Assembly: GCF_000331515.1 (NCBI RefSeq)
Contig: NZ_AMZO01000021.1
Span: 124,001-188,000, forward strand
DNA from: Photobacterium marinum
GTDB lineage: Bacteria > Pseudomonadota > Gammaproteobacteria > Enterobacterales > Vibrionaceae
Reading direction: 5' to 3'
DNA: 64,000 nt
The notes under the pieces are model-generated. The model was not told the origin of the DNA, did no database searches, and saw nothing but the letters and a program-made list of their open reading frames with translations. Made by a program: the position numbers and the translations under genes. Below, piece by piece: positions 34,394 through 42,717 of this stretch (its first letter is position 1; each line of letters starts with the position of its first letter).

Positions 34394-34861
34394 TCAGAAG
34401 CTGATAGGTCTGCGTCCTGTCGCTTTATCAGCTGGGCCGGATTTTTTCTCTGCGCCGGCTTTAGGCTTTTTATTTTTAGCTGGCTTACTCTTCGCAGTCT
34501 TCTTTGCCTGACTCTTTGCAGCAGCTTTCGAACCACCAGCAGGTTTCTTCGCGTGTTTTTCCGGTTTAGCTGGCTTGGGTTCAGTCACTTTAGGGCTTTC
34601 ATCAACCGGTTGATCGCAAAGTACTACGTAATATTCGTTGTTAAACTCTATCACATCGCCATCATATACCTTGCAGCGCTTACGTTGCTCAAGTTCGCCA
34701 TTCACTGCAACATAGCCTTCAGCAATAACAAACTTGGCTTCACCGCCACCGCTGACAGCATTGGCAATTTTCAGCACCTTGTAGAGTTCAATCGGCTGGC
34801 TGGCAACCTCAACACCAATCGCTTCTACTTCAATTTCTTCCTGCGACATCTTACAAACCAT
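34394..34861 (-). CDS. S4-domain RNA-binding protein, YbcJ-like with a lysine-rich tail
   Basis: 155 residues (or 151 if ATG 34849 is used; neither start has a strong ribosome site). Residues ~20-75 are an S4 domain like E. coli YbcJ: ELYKVLKIANAVSGGGEAKFVIAEGYVAVNG followed by RKRCKVYDGDVIEF. The C-terminal ~65 residues are rich in Lys, Ala and Pro, an extension absent from YbcJ that should strengthen RNA contact. Probably cytoplasmic and ribosome- or RNA-associated. Confidence 0.8.
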   Translation of the reverse strand: MVCKMSQEEIEVEAIGVEVASQPIELYKVLKIANAVSGGGEAKFVIAEGYVAVNGELEQRKRCKVYDGDVIEFNNEYYVVLCDQPVDESPKVTEPKPAKPEKHAKKPAGGSKAAAKSQAKKTAKSKPAKNKKPKAGAEKKSGPADKATGRRPISF

Positions 34862-34984
34862 ATTGGATAATTTCGCCCTATCTTACCTTATTCTCCCGCC
34901 CGGCATAACTGGCAATCCCCTGCTGTCTGCGATATGCTGCCGCCTCAATATTCAAACAGTAACCTATCAACAAGAATTATCTGT

Positions 34985-35476
34985 ATGTTTTGTCCGTCCT
35001 GTGGTCAGCAAACCTTTATTGCCAGCTCAGAAAAATCTTTTCAGTGCAGTGAGTGTGCATTCACTTTCTTCAAAAACACGGCATCAGCAGTACTTGCTAT
35101 CATTCGCTGCCAGGATGAAATTTTGGTTGCCGGAAGGGCCCGTGAACCAGGCAAAGGTATGTGGGATTTTCCAGGCGGTTTTGTCGATTATGATGAATCG
35201 CTGGAGCAGGCACTGTTCCGTGAACTGGAGGAAGAACTGGCTTTCAAAGCCGAAAATGCCCGCTATTTCGGTTCCTGCCCAAATACGTACCGCTACAAAG
35301 ACGTTGTGTACAAAACCTGTGATGCCTTCTTTGCTATAGAGCTGAAGCAAAAACCAAACATGCAAGCTAATGATGATGTAGCTGATGTCAAGTGGGTAAA
35401 AACCTCGGAAATACAAACAGATAAGTTTGCATTTGACTCAGCCAGAAAGGCGTTAGCCCTGTACCTGGCGGACTAA
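34985..35476 (+). CDS. Nudix hydrolase with N-terminal zinc ribbon
   Basis: 163 residues from ATG 34985. CPSCG and CSECAF near the start form a zinc ribbon, as in NudC-like and other Nudix proteins. The full Nudix box GGFVDYDESLEQALFRELEEEL begins near residue 63 and keeps GX5EX7REUXEE. The enzyme hydrolyses a nucleoside diphosphate linked to another group; substrate unknown. An earlier in-frame ATG at 34934 would add 17 residues of unlikely sequence. Confidence 0.85.
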   Translation: MFCPSCGQQTFIASSEKSFQCSECAFTFFKNTASAVLAIIRCQDEILVAGRAREPGKGMWDFPGGFVDYDESLEQALFRELEEELAFKAENARYFGSCPNTYRYKDVVYKTCDAFFAIELKQKPNMQANDDVADVKWVKTSEIQTDKFAFDSARKALALYLAD

Positions 35477-35521
35477 TGCTCCCCCACCAAAAATGCAATG
35501 GGACGATCTACGCCTTGTTGC

Positions 35522-35559
35522 TCATCCCTAACAAATTCAATCAGGGATGATGTTTTTTT
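35522..35559 (+). terminator. Terminator after the Nudix gene
   Basis: TCATCCCT (35522-35529) / AGGGATGA (35543-35550), followed by TG and seven T. Confidence 0.9.
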
Positions 35560-35613
35560 AACCATCAAGCGACAGGATGTTGCCGTAGAGATTGATATCG
35601 AGGGTACACCTTC

Positions 35614-35781
35614 ATGATGACTTTTAACAAAATCCATGTCTTTTCCAACCGACAAGGTAGCGAGTTCACAAAAGAGAAACCAACGCCATCACAAGCCGAA
35701 CAGGAAGCAAAACGCCAGGCTCTTCTTGTCGCGGTACAAAAGAACGGTGGTCTTAACGTTTCAGAATGTCACCAGCGTTGA
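35614..35781 (+). CDS. Possible small protein (55 residues)
   Basis: Frame from ATG 35614 (or 35617) to TGA 35781, with GAGGG nine bases upstream. The product is hydrophilic (HVFSNRQGSEFTKEKPTPSQ, then a helix AEQEAKRQALLVAVQKN) with one cysteine near the end. It lies after the Nudix terminator and before the TPR gene. I recognise no family; a competing 80-codon frame overlaps it but has worse composition. Moderate to low certainty. Confidence 0.45.
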   Translation: MMTFNKIHVFSNRQGSEFTKEKPTPSQAEQEAKRQALLVAVQKNGGLNVSECHQR

Positions 35782-35974
35782 GCGTCTTCACTGCGCTGTT
35801 CGCAATAACAGGCGAAGTCAAACACATTCAACACCTTCTTACCTGACGGGTTTACCTGACTCTTTTTTGTTCGGGTAACCCGCCTCTTCTGAACTATATG
35901 CTTACCTCCCTTAATGATTCTCAGCTATGATTTCGTCATAATAAAGGGATATTGAGAAGACAAGGGATTTTAAT

Positions 35975-36817
35975 ATGTTCAACCGGCTGTTATCCGTCGT
36001 TATTTTCTGTCTGCTGTCGATGCCCGCACTGGGGCAAGAAAAATATTCTGAAGAAAGCATTTACGACAAACCACTGATGGAACGCTATGTTCTTGATGAA
36101 CTTAAAGCCCTGCGTCAGGATCAGCAGGACCTGGAAAGACGGTTAACAATCGAGATCACCGATCGGGAACTGGCCGTTGCCGATAAGTCGATGAACTATG
36201 CCAATGTCACCGTTACCTACTTCTTCTACCTCATCGCCGGTGCGGCTTCCCTGTTCGCCCTGATAGGCTGGCAATCACTGAAAGAAATCAAAGAGAAAAC
36301 GAAACAGGCCGCCGATCAGCAACTGGAAGAAATCGCCAACCAATATGAGAAGAAATTTCAGTTACTTGAGCGTGATTTGAAACGCAAAACCCGGATTATT
36401 GCCCAAAACAACAAAGAAATTGAAACCATCAATGAAATCCATAATCTCTGGCTACGATCCCAAAGCATGCAATCTCCGGAGCAGAAAATTGAGGTTTATG
36501 ACGATATTCTGAAAATCCGTCCGGGAGATCTCGAAGCCCTAACTTATAAAGCCGATGCCGCAATGGAAATCAAGGAGTTTAACTGGGCACTCAGCATCTG
36601 TAACCGAGTGCTAGATCTTGATCCGCAAAATGCACACGCGCTTTATCAACGCGCCTGTGCCTACGCGCGTCTCGGCCTAGAAGAGCAAGCCCTTTTTGAC
36701 CTTGAGCAGGCCATTATCGGCAGCGGATCATTTAAAGAGTTAGCAAGGGACGAAAAAGATTTTGAATCCTTGCAAGGCAGCGAACGATTTGAAGCAATGC
36801 TTGCCTTTACTGATTAG
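35975..36817 (+). CDS. Membrane-anchored TPR protein
   Basis: 280 residues. Signal peptide (about 1-20, ending ALGQ), a short periplasmic helix, one membrane segment near 76-98 (VTYFFYLIAGAASLFALIGW), a long coiled coil (about 100-155) and TPR-like repeats from about 170 (DILKIRPGDLEALTYKADAAMEIKEFNWALSICNRVLDLDPQNAHALYQRACAYARLG). It probably scaffolds a protein complex at the inner membrane, with the TPR part in the cytoplasm. Appears monocistronic. No specific role visible. Confidence 0.75.
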   Translation: MFNRLLSVVIFCLLSMPALGQEKYSEESIYDKPLMERYVLDELKALRQDQQDLERRLTIEITDRELAVADKSMNYANVTVTYFFYLIAGAASLFALIGWQSLKEIKEKTKQAADQQLEEIANQYEKKFQLLERDLKRKTRIIAQNNKEIETINEIHNLWLRSQSMQSPEQKIEVYDDILKIRPGDLEALTYKADAAMEIKEFNWALSICNRVLDLDPQNAHALYQRACAYARLGLEEQALFDLEQAIIGSGSFKELARDEKDFESLQGSERFEAMLAFTD

Positions 36818-36937
36818 AAGCTCTCACCACAAGTGATACCAGACTGGGTAGTAATCAGCACAAACGATAGGATTATTGTCCAGTTTGGTATTACAGCATT
36901 AGCACTTTCTCCTTCGCTCCTGTAAGCTAGCCTCCCC

Positions 36938-36954
36938 CTGCCTCAGTGAGGCAG
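36938..36954. promoter_or_regulatory. Palindrome upstream of rhlE
   Basis: CTGCCTCA-G-TGAGGCAG, perfect 8-base arms, 140 bases before the rhlE start, in a 276-base spacer. Could be an operator or part of the rhlE leader. Confidence 0.4.
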
Positions 36955-37093
36955 ATCACGTATATCCAATATCCTGATAAAGAGATAATTCCAAATCCAA
37001 CACTTCAGGTCCTCTGGTAATGCCGGCAACATTTCAGAGTGAATGCGAACGTATCGCAATTGGTATTGTTTTAATCTTAACTGAGACTATCTT

Positions 37094-38590
37094 ATGAGTT
37101 TTGCCTCTTTGGGCTTATGTACCCCAATCCTAGAAGCTGTAGCCAACCAGGGCTATGAGAAACCCTCGCCGATTCAGGCCCAAGCCATTCCAGCCGTACT
37201 TGAAGGCAAGGATGTCATGGCAGCAGCACAGACAGGAACAGGCAAAACAGCAGGCTTTACCCTGCCAATCCTTGAGCGTTTATCTAAAGGGCCGATTGTA
37301 CGTTCCAATCAGGTACGTGCACTTATCCTGACACCAACCCGCGAACTGGCCGCACAGGTCGGTGAGAATGTCGCAACTTACTCCAAGAGACTGCCACTAA
37401 GCTCGGCAGTCGTATTTGGCGGAGTGAAGATCAACCCGCAAATGATGCGCATGCGTAAAGGTGCCGACGTACTGGTTGCTACACCGGGCCGTCTGCTGGA
37501 TCTTTACAACCAGAATGCCGTTAAGTTTAACCAGCTTGAAGTGCTGGTATTGGACGAAGCAGACCGCATGCTGGACATGGGTTTCATTCGCGATATCAAG
37601 AAGATTCTGGCACTCCTGCCAAAGCAACGCCAGAACCTGCTGTTCTCAGCCACCTTCTCAGATGAAATCCGTGAGCTGGCTAAAGGTCTGGTTAACGATC
37701 CGGTTGAGATCTCAGTTACGCCACGCAACACTACCGCCAAAACTGTTAAACAGTGGATTCACCCTGTCGACAAGAAGAAAAAGCCGGCTGTGCTGACCAA
37801 ACTGATCCAAGACAACAAATGGAAACAGGCGCTGGTCTTTACTCGCACTAAACATGGCGCAAACCGCCTGACGGCCTATTTGGAAGCGCGTGATATCACA
37901 GCAGCAGCCATTCACGGTAACAAGAGTCAGGGTGCCAGAACCAAAGCACTGGCTAATTTCAAAAGCGGTGAAGTTCGAATTTTGGTTGCAACAGATATCG
38001 CAGCCCGCGGTATCGATATCGATCAACTGCCTCAGGTTGTAAACTTTGACCTGCCAAATGTTGCTGAAGATTATGTTCACCGTATTGGCCGTACCGGTCG
38101 CGCCGGTGCCGAGGGCCAGGCAATTTCCCTGGTTTGTGCCGATGAGTTCAAAGAGCTGACCGATATCGAACGCCTGACGCAACAAATTCTGCCACGCGAA
38201 GACGTGTTTGGTTTTGTTCCGACCAATAAGCTGCCAGAGCCATTGCCTCTGCGTCCGCTGAAAGCGAAGAAGCCTAAAAAGCCCAAGAAACCTAAAGCTG
38301 AGAAAGTGAATAACCAGCCTGATGGAAGTAACGGTAATAAACCACAAGGTAACAAACAAAAGAGCAATCAGGCAGGCAATCAAAAGGCAAAATCCCGACG
38401 CTCATCAGGTAACAACAAACCTGCAGGAAAGCCGAGCTACAAATCTGATGCTAAACCAACCGGTAAGCCAGCAGGCAAACCAAAAGGTCGAGCATCCGGT
38501 AAGCCTCAAGGGAAAAAACCTCAAAGCCAAAAGCCTCAGGGTAACAAAGCCCGTAACGGCAAGCCTTCCGGCACTGCTAAACAGCGGTAA
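37094..38590 (+). CDS. rhlE: DEAD-box RNA helicase RhlE
   Basis: 498 residues. All helicase motifs are present: Q motif ([14 protein letters not shown]), AAQTGTGKT near 46, [19 protein letters not shown] near 156, [13 protein letters not shown] and [10 protein letters not shown]. The N-terminus ([37 protein letters not shown]) matches RhlE rather than other DEAD-box proteins. The last ~110 residues are a Lys/Gly/Pro/Gln-rich disordered tail with repeated KPAGKP and KPQG units, which varies among RhlE proteins and binds RNA. Acts in ribosome assembly and RNA turnover. Confidence 0.92.
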   Translation: MSFASLGLCTPILEAVANQGYEKPSPIQAQAIPAVLEGKDVMAAAQTGTGKTAGFTLPILERLSKGPIVRSNQVRALILTPTRELAAQVGENVATYSKRLPLSSAVVFGGVKINPQMMRMRKGADVLVATPGRLLDLYNQNAVKFNQLEVLVLDEADRMLDMGFIRDIKKILALLPKQRQNLLFSATFSDEIRELAKGLVNDPVEISVTPRNTTAKTVKQWIHPVDKKKKPAVLTKLIQDNKWKQALVFTRTKHGANRLTAYLEARDITAAAIHGNKSQGARTKALANFKSGEVRILVATDIAARGIDIDQLPQVVNFDLPNVAEDYVHRIGRTGRAGAEGQAISLVCADEFKELTDIERLTQQILPREDVFGFVPTNKLPEPLPLRPLKAKKPKKPKKPKAEKVNNQPDGSNGNKPQGNKQKSNQAGNQKAKSRRSSGNNKPAGKPSYKSDAKPTGKPAGKPKGRASGKPQGKKPQSQKPQGNKARNGKPSGTAKQR

Positions 38591-38643
38591 AATATCATCA
38601 CAGAAAATGCTTTAGCTCTGTGATCATAAACAAAACCTACCCA

Positions 38644-38674
38644 AAGGCAGGCATATATAATGCCTGCCTTATTT
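38644..38674 (+). terminator. Terminator after rhlE
   Basis: AAGGCAGGCA (38644-38653) / TGCCTGCCTT (38661-38670), then ATTT. Confidence 0.8.
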
Positions 38675-38693
38675 GATTCTTGGATTATTAAAT

Positions 38694-39983
38694 ATGGTTT
38701 CAGGAAAACGCCTATTACTTCCTTTTATCGGCCTGCTCAGTACACCGCTGATGGCTACAACGTTTGATGACCTGGCTACTCTTCCTGCGTCTGATATTCA
38801 AGTGATCGACTGTCGCTCCAGCAACCACTACAACGGCTGGCCCGAAGGTTCAGCAACCATTGGTGGTCACTATCCGGGGGCTATCAACTTCGATTCTGAC
38901 TGGTTAAGCACCTTACGTCCGCCACATCTGGAACATTTGCTGCAGCACAAAGGTGTTAAGTTTGATAAAAAAACCTTCCTTTACTGCGGGCCGGAAAAAG
39001 CTAAGGTACTCAATGAACAGCTTCACTCCATTGGTATGGACAACGTTGCGGTAATTACGCAAAAGATTAGTGATTACAAAGGTGAAATTGAACGCCTACC
39101 TAAATTCCAGAAGCTGGTTTCACCGGAATGGTTAGAGCAGGTTATTAACGGCGAAAACACCCTCTACGCCCCTGAAAAAGGCTTTAAAGTTGTCGAAGTT
39201 GCCTGGGGACCACCGACTAAGTACCTGGCTGCCCACATTCCTGGAGCTTTGTACCTCAATACTAACGATATTGAATCTGAGCCATGGTGGAACCGGGTTG
39301 ATGACAAAAAGCTGGCCGAAGTCATCAAAAACCTGGGTATCAGCTACGATACCACCGTTATTTTTTATGGCCGGGATAATACAGCAGCAGCTCGTGCAGC
39401 CAACATTATGATGTATGCAGGAGTTGAAGATGTACGCCTGCTAAACGGCGGCTGGAAGTCGTGGGTTAACGCCGGCTATATCACCGAACCGATGCTGAAC
39501 TCAGCATCAGCAAATGTTGAATTTGGCCGCCCTATCCCATCACGCCCGGACCTGATCATTGATGTACCGGAGGCCAAAAACATCCTGGCCGATCCTAAAC
39601 ACAAATCTCTGGTCAGCATTCGCACATGGGATGAGTACATCGGCAAAACTAGCGGCTATAAGTACATCAAACCCAAAGGCCGTATTACCGGTTCCAAGTG
39701 GGGCCATGCAGGCTCGGATGCCTATCACCTGGAAGACTTCCGTAACCCGGATGACACCATGCTTAGTGCAGACTCTATTGAAGCCTTCTGGAAAGAGTGG
39801 GGAATTGAAAAATCCCATCAGGCTTCTTTCTATTGCGGCACCGGATGGCGTGCATCTGAGGTGTTTTTCTATGCTTATGTAATGGGCTGGGAAAACATCA
39901 GCGTCTTCGACGGCGGCTGGTTTGAGTGGAGCGGCGACCCTACCAACCCAACCTCGACTGGCGAAATTAAGCCATCGAAATAA
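38694..39983 (+). CDS. Secreted multidomain rhodanese sulfurtransferase
   Basis: 429 residues from ATG 38694 with a signal peptide (GLLSTPLMA before TTF). Three rhodanese domains: residues ~20-140 with VIDCRSS and active loop LYCGPEKAK; ~150-270 with HIPGALYLN and FYGRDNTAAARA, which has no cysteine; ~280-420 with SIRTWDEY and active loop YCGTGWRASE, a good catalytic loop. So the first and third could transfer sulfur while the middle one looks inactive. Probably periplasmic. It is the second secreted rhodanese in this window. Confidence 0.85.
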   Translation: MVSGKRLLLPFIGLLSTPLMATTFDDLATLPASDIQVIDCRSSNHYNGWPEGSATIGGHYPGAINFDSDWLSTLRPPHLEHLLQHKGVKFDKKTFLYCGPEKAKVLNEQLHSIGMDNVAVITQKISDYKGEIERLPKFQKLVSPEWLEQVINGENTLYAPEKGFKVVEVAWGPPTKYLAAHIPGALYLNTNDIESEPWWNRVDDKKLAEVIKNLGISYDTTVIFYGRDNTAAARAANIMMYAGVEDVRLLNGGWKSWVNAGYITEPMLNSASANVEFGRPIPSRPDLIIDVPEAKNILADPKHKSLVSIRTWDEYIGKTSGYKYIKPKGRITGSKWGHAGSDAYHLEDFRNPDDTMLSADSIEAFWKEWGIEKSHQASFYCGTGWRASEVFFYAYVMGWENISVFDGGWFEWSGDPTNPTSTGEIKPSK

Positions 39984-39996
39984 CCGCAGATACAAC

Positions 39997-40025
39997 AAGA
40001 GCCATCAAAAATGATGGCTCTTTTA
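39997..40025 (+). terminator. Terminator after the rhodanese gene
   Basis: AAGAGCCATCA / TGATGGCTCTT stem, followed by a short T-run. Confidence 0.85.
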
Positions 40026-40089
40026 TATGGCCACATTTTACATAGCAGCATTCAGTTCAGCTAACCGAGTTATAGCGAATAATTAAGGG

Positions 40090-40656
40090 TCAACGGAAAG
40101 ATGTAATCGCCTCGTCATAAGATATTCGCTTACCAAACAAACGAAATTCTGCAGACTGGTCAAAACTGATTTTCAAATTAGTATTATCAGTTCGAAGAAT
40201 CATATGAAGTCTTCTGCGCGAATTCAGATATTCAGTCACCTCCCGGGAAAGGCAACGCACAATCTCATCCAGCATTGATTTCACTGCTAAACCATTTTCT
40301 ATCCGCAACATGATGCCATCAATAATCATTCCCTCAATCTTACCCCATGGACAAGGCGCAAACTGAGGTTGATTGTCTGTTGCCAGCTCAGCTTCAGGAA
40401 TTAATTTACAGCAACGGGCAAAAGGAAAGTGGATGTCATAAACAACCTCTCCTGTATCCTGCCTGCGATAAATTTGCCTTACAAACCCTTTGCAAACAAA
40501 CAACTGCTTAATCCAGTCCGGCTGATTTGCATGACAATCCGTGAAATAGACCAAATCGCCGACAGCAAACTGTGAACAGCCATCATCAGCACTTATTAAC
40601 GGCACTCTTCCATCGCTAAGAAGTGGGCGGCGTATCATCCTGGTTCTCATCGTCAT
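40090..40656 (-). CDS. Protein of unknown function cotranscribed with a MarR regulator
   Basis: 188 residues. The start ATG 40656 is two bases after the marR stop, so the two genes are translationally linked. The central part (FAVGDLVYFTDCHANQP, QIYRRQDTGEVVYDIHFPFARCC) looks like a small beta-barrel and contains an adjacent cysteine pair. The C-terminal part (about 110-188) is helical then beta. No family recognised. The context suggests it acts together with, or is controlled by, the MarR protein. Confidence 0.7.
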   Translation of the reverse strand: MTMRTRMIRRPLLSDGRVPLISADDGCSQFAVGDLVYFTDCHANQPDWIKQLFVCKGFVRQIYRRQDTGEVVYDIHFPFARCCKLIPEAELATDNQPQFAPCPWGKIEGMIIDGIMLRIENGLAVKSMLDEIVRCLSREVTEYLNSRRRLHMILRTDNTNLKISFDQSAEFRLFGKRISYDEAITSFR

Positions 40657-40658
40657 GG

Positions 40659-41081
40659 CTATTTCATAAGATTTTTTTGCATGGTCAAAACGATTCGGTC
40701 GAACGTCTCAATGTCTTCATGACTCAAGCCTTCTTTCATCTTTTGTGCAACCACAGCTTCTTCCTGAATCACTTTTTCCAGCAATTCAGTCCCTTCATCT
40801 GTCAGCTTAATCAGTTTACTGCGCTTATCTTCAGGATTGGGGAGCAATTCTATCCAGCCTCTTTTAGCCATATCTCTAATAACCAGAGATATCTGCGACT
40901 TGTCTCGATCCAAACCCTGTACAATTAAATTCGCAGTGCAATTTCCCACTTCATTAATGTAGCGAATACACTGAATATGCATAGCATTAAGGTTTAACGC
41001 CTTGGCCCCAACCGCGGTTTTCATCTTTGCACGATAACGCTGCATCAAATCAAACAAATATCTTGAAGTCATATCAACCAT
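40659..41081 (-). CDS. MarR-family transcriptional regulator
   Basis: 140 residues with the winged-helix core: LNAMHIQCIRYINEVGNCTANLIVQGLDRDKSQISLVIRDMAKRGWIELLPNPEDKRSKLIKLTDEG. The DKR wing motif is typical of MarR. A perfect operator-like repeat lies 54 bases upstream, implying self-control. The gene also controls the 188-residue protein in its operon and perhaps the GST-like gene next door. The start at 41081 has GGTGG upstream; ATG 41072 is possible. Confidence 0.88.
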   Translation of the reverse strand: MVDMTSRYLFDLMQRYRAKMKTAVGAKALNLNAMHIQCIRYINEVGNCTANLIVQGLDRDKSQISLVIRDMAKRGWIELLPNPEDKRSKLIKLTDEGTELLEKVIQEEAVVAQKMKEGLSHEDIETFDRIVLTMQKNLMK

Positions 41082-41134
41082 TCACGCCACCAAACCCGCT
41101 TAACCATAATTTTATTAAGTACGATATTCTCAGG

Positions 41135-41161
41135 CACATGGTTGATATTGTCAACCATGTG
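41135..41161. promoter_or_regulatory. Operator-like inverted repeat of the marR promoter
   Basis: Perfect 11-base arms CACATGGTTGA (41135-41145) and TCAACCATGTG (41151-41161) with spacer TATTG. On the minus strand it contains TTGACA, a consensus -35 element (41153-41148), so binding would block the marR promoter. Confidence 0.75.
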
Positions 41162-41212
41162 TGTAATACAAAGGTGAAACAAAGCCTCACCTAGCTCCAT
41201 TCAATCGTTTGA

Positions 41213-41968
41213 TTAAATTGCATAGGTCTGATTCAGATAACGCAAAATATCTTTCGATTCAAACAAATCAATACCTGTATTGGGGTCCATTAAATATGGC
41301 ACCTGGACTTTTCCGTGTAATTTGAAAAAGTCATCCCGCTTGGTATCAGGCATTGGCTTATAAGGCAAAACCGTCCAGCGGAAGTTGGCCGGTCCCATAT
41401 CCGAAAATTGTTGTTTGCCCAAGTTAATCAAAATATAAGTCAACTCAAGTTCACACAAGCACTCCCGGACGAGACGGGAAAAAGGGCTAGATTCAAAGCT
41501 GTATAGAATTAAAGGAAGCGCTGGCTGTTTCGATGCCCGCGCTTTAATGCCAGAACCCAAACGTACTCCTGTTGCCAGGTTTGAAGTCAGGTATTGCTGA
41601 AGTTTACAAACAAACCTTGAGGGAAGGTCTACCCCTTTATATTGTTTGAAAAGATAACCAGAAATATCTTCAGCGCCTTCCAACGCACATTGGTTCTCAG
41701 AATCAATAAGTATTGGCAGCCTGTTTTTACTGAATGCGGTATGAAACTTTTCAGTATTTTTTCCGCCAGAAGGACAAGGAGCAATGATCACATTTAAATT
41801 CAGTTCCGTCAGCACTTCCCGAACGAGCCGGCACTCCGGATCACCTTCCTGATCAAACAAAATCATCATTTGCTCTGGCTGCTTTTCAACTTTGCTCGCC
41901 ACAGTTCCATTCCATAACCTGCAACTGGAAGCCAGCGTTGATGATGCAATATCAATCCAATAGTTCAT
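41213..41968 (-). CDS. Tandem thioredoxin-fold (GST N-terminal-like) protein
   Basis: 251 residues from ATG 41968. Two GST-N/glutaredoxin-like domains follow each other: residues ~35-115 (MMILFDQEGDPECRLVREVLTELNLNVIIAPCPSGG, LPILIDSE, LEGAEDISGYL) and ~155-250 (LILYSFESSPFSRLVRECLCELELTYILINLG, VPYLMDPNTGIDLFESKDILRYLNQ). The E-S/D-I pair after each VP(I/Y)L is the glutathione-binding pattern. The usual CxxC active site is replaced by DPEC and SPFS. No GST C-terminal domain follows. The function may be stress-related; upstream of it lies only AT-rich sequence. Confidence 0.75.
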   Translation of the reverse strand: MNYWIDIASSTLASSCRLWNGTVASKVEKQPEQMMILFDQEGDPECRLVREVLTELNLNVIIAPCPSGGKNTEKFHTAFSKNRLPILIDSENQCALEGAEDISGYLFKQYKGVDLPSRFVCKLQQYLTSNLATGVRLGSGIKARASKQPALPLILYSFESSPFSRLVRECLCELELTYILINLGKQQFSDMGPANFRWTVLPYKPMPDTKRDDFFKLHGKVQVPYLMDPNTGIDLFESKDILRYLNQTYAI

Positions 41969-42239
41969 CCTTTTAACCTGTTCTCTGACAAGATCCAAAG
42001 TTAAGAGTAAATAAATCTCAATAACATTAATGAGTCCTGTGTTGAAAATTGGATAAAAGCTATTTTCATACCTTACGATTAGTGATCGTTGAAAAGAAAT
42101 TAAAAAAAATCACCATAAAGGGTGTTTTTAGTGAGAAGACTCTAATCCTGATTCATATGATGTATATAACAAAGCAAGTAAGACAATCTAAAGTAAGACG
42201 ACCTAACAATTAAGTCTACAAAGCGAAAGGAATGTAGTT

Positions 42240-42629
42240 ATGGGCATTATTAAACTATCAGCTGACAATATTCTGAAAGATAAAAAGTTGCATAACATCT
42301 GGTTAGCAGGTCTTGGTGCCTACGCAAAAAGCACAGAAGAAGTTAACCAGTTATCAGAAAAAAGCAAAACCCTGTTCGATGAGTTAGTCGAAAAAGGCCG
42401 CGCTATTGAGTCAAACACAAAAGAGCGTCTACACACTGAACAAAGCCACGCTTCTGTTGCTATAGAAGAACGCGTTCAGATGACAATCCAAAAGTTTGTT
42501 GGTCTGGATAACGAGCGACTAGACAATATCGATGACAAAATTGATCAGCTAACACAAAACATTGAAATGCTTGTTGCTAAAAAGCAAGAACAAGCAAAAC
42601 CTGAAGAGAAAGAAGAAAAAGCTGAATAA
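42240..42629 (+). CDS. Phasin family protein (PHA granule-associated)
   Basis: 129 residues. The N-terminal half (KLHNIWLAGLGAYAKSTEEVNQLSEKSKTLFDELVEKGRAIE) is the signature of the proteobacterial phasin PhaF/PhaI type, which coats polyhydroxyalkanoate granules. The rest is coiled coil ending in a Lys/Glu-rich tail. AAGGAA precedes the ATG. No polymer synthase or other pha gene is in the window, so its granule role rests on family membership alone. Confidence 0.8.
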   Translation: MGIIKLSADNILKDKKLHNIWLAGLGAYAKSTEEVNQLSEKSKTLFDELVEKGRAIESNTKERLHTEQSHASVAIEERVQMTIQKFVGLDNERLDNIDDKIDQLTQNIEMLVAKKQEQAKPEEKEEKAE

Positions 42630-42660
42630 GCAGAACTGAAAACCCTTCATCTTTTCAAAT

Positions 42661-42692
42661 AATAAGGCCGCAGTCGCGGCCTTATTATTTTT
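42661..42692. terminator. Bidirectional terminator between phasin and torS
   Basis: AATAAGGCCGC (42661-42671) / GCGGCCTTATT (42676-42686), loop AGTC, then ATTTTTT on the plus strand. torS also ends here from the other side. Confidence 0.9.
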
Positions 42693-42717
42693 TGTACATA
42701 TTATTGCTGCAGCAGAA

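Noticed and set aside
35636-35878. 80-codon frame overlapping the possible 55-residue protein
   Set aside because: Poor composition and no ribosome site; the 55-codon frame has a better start signal.
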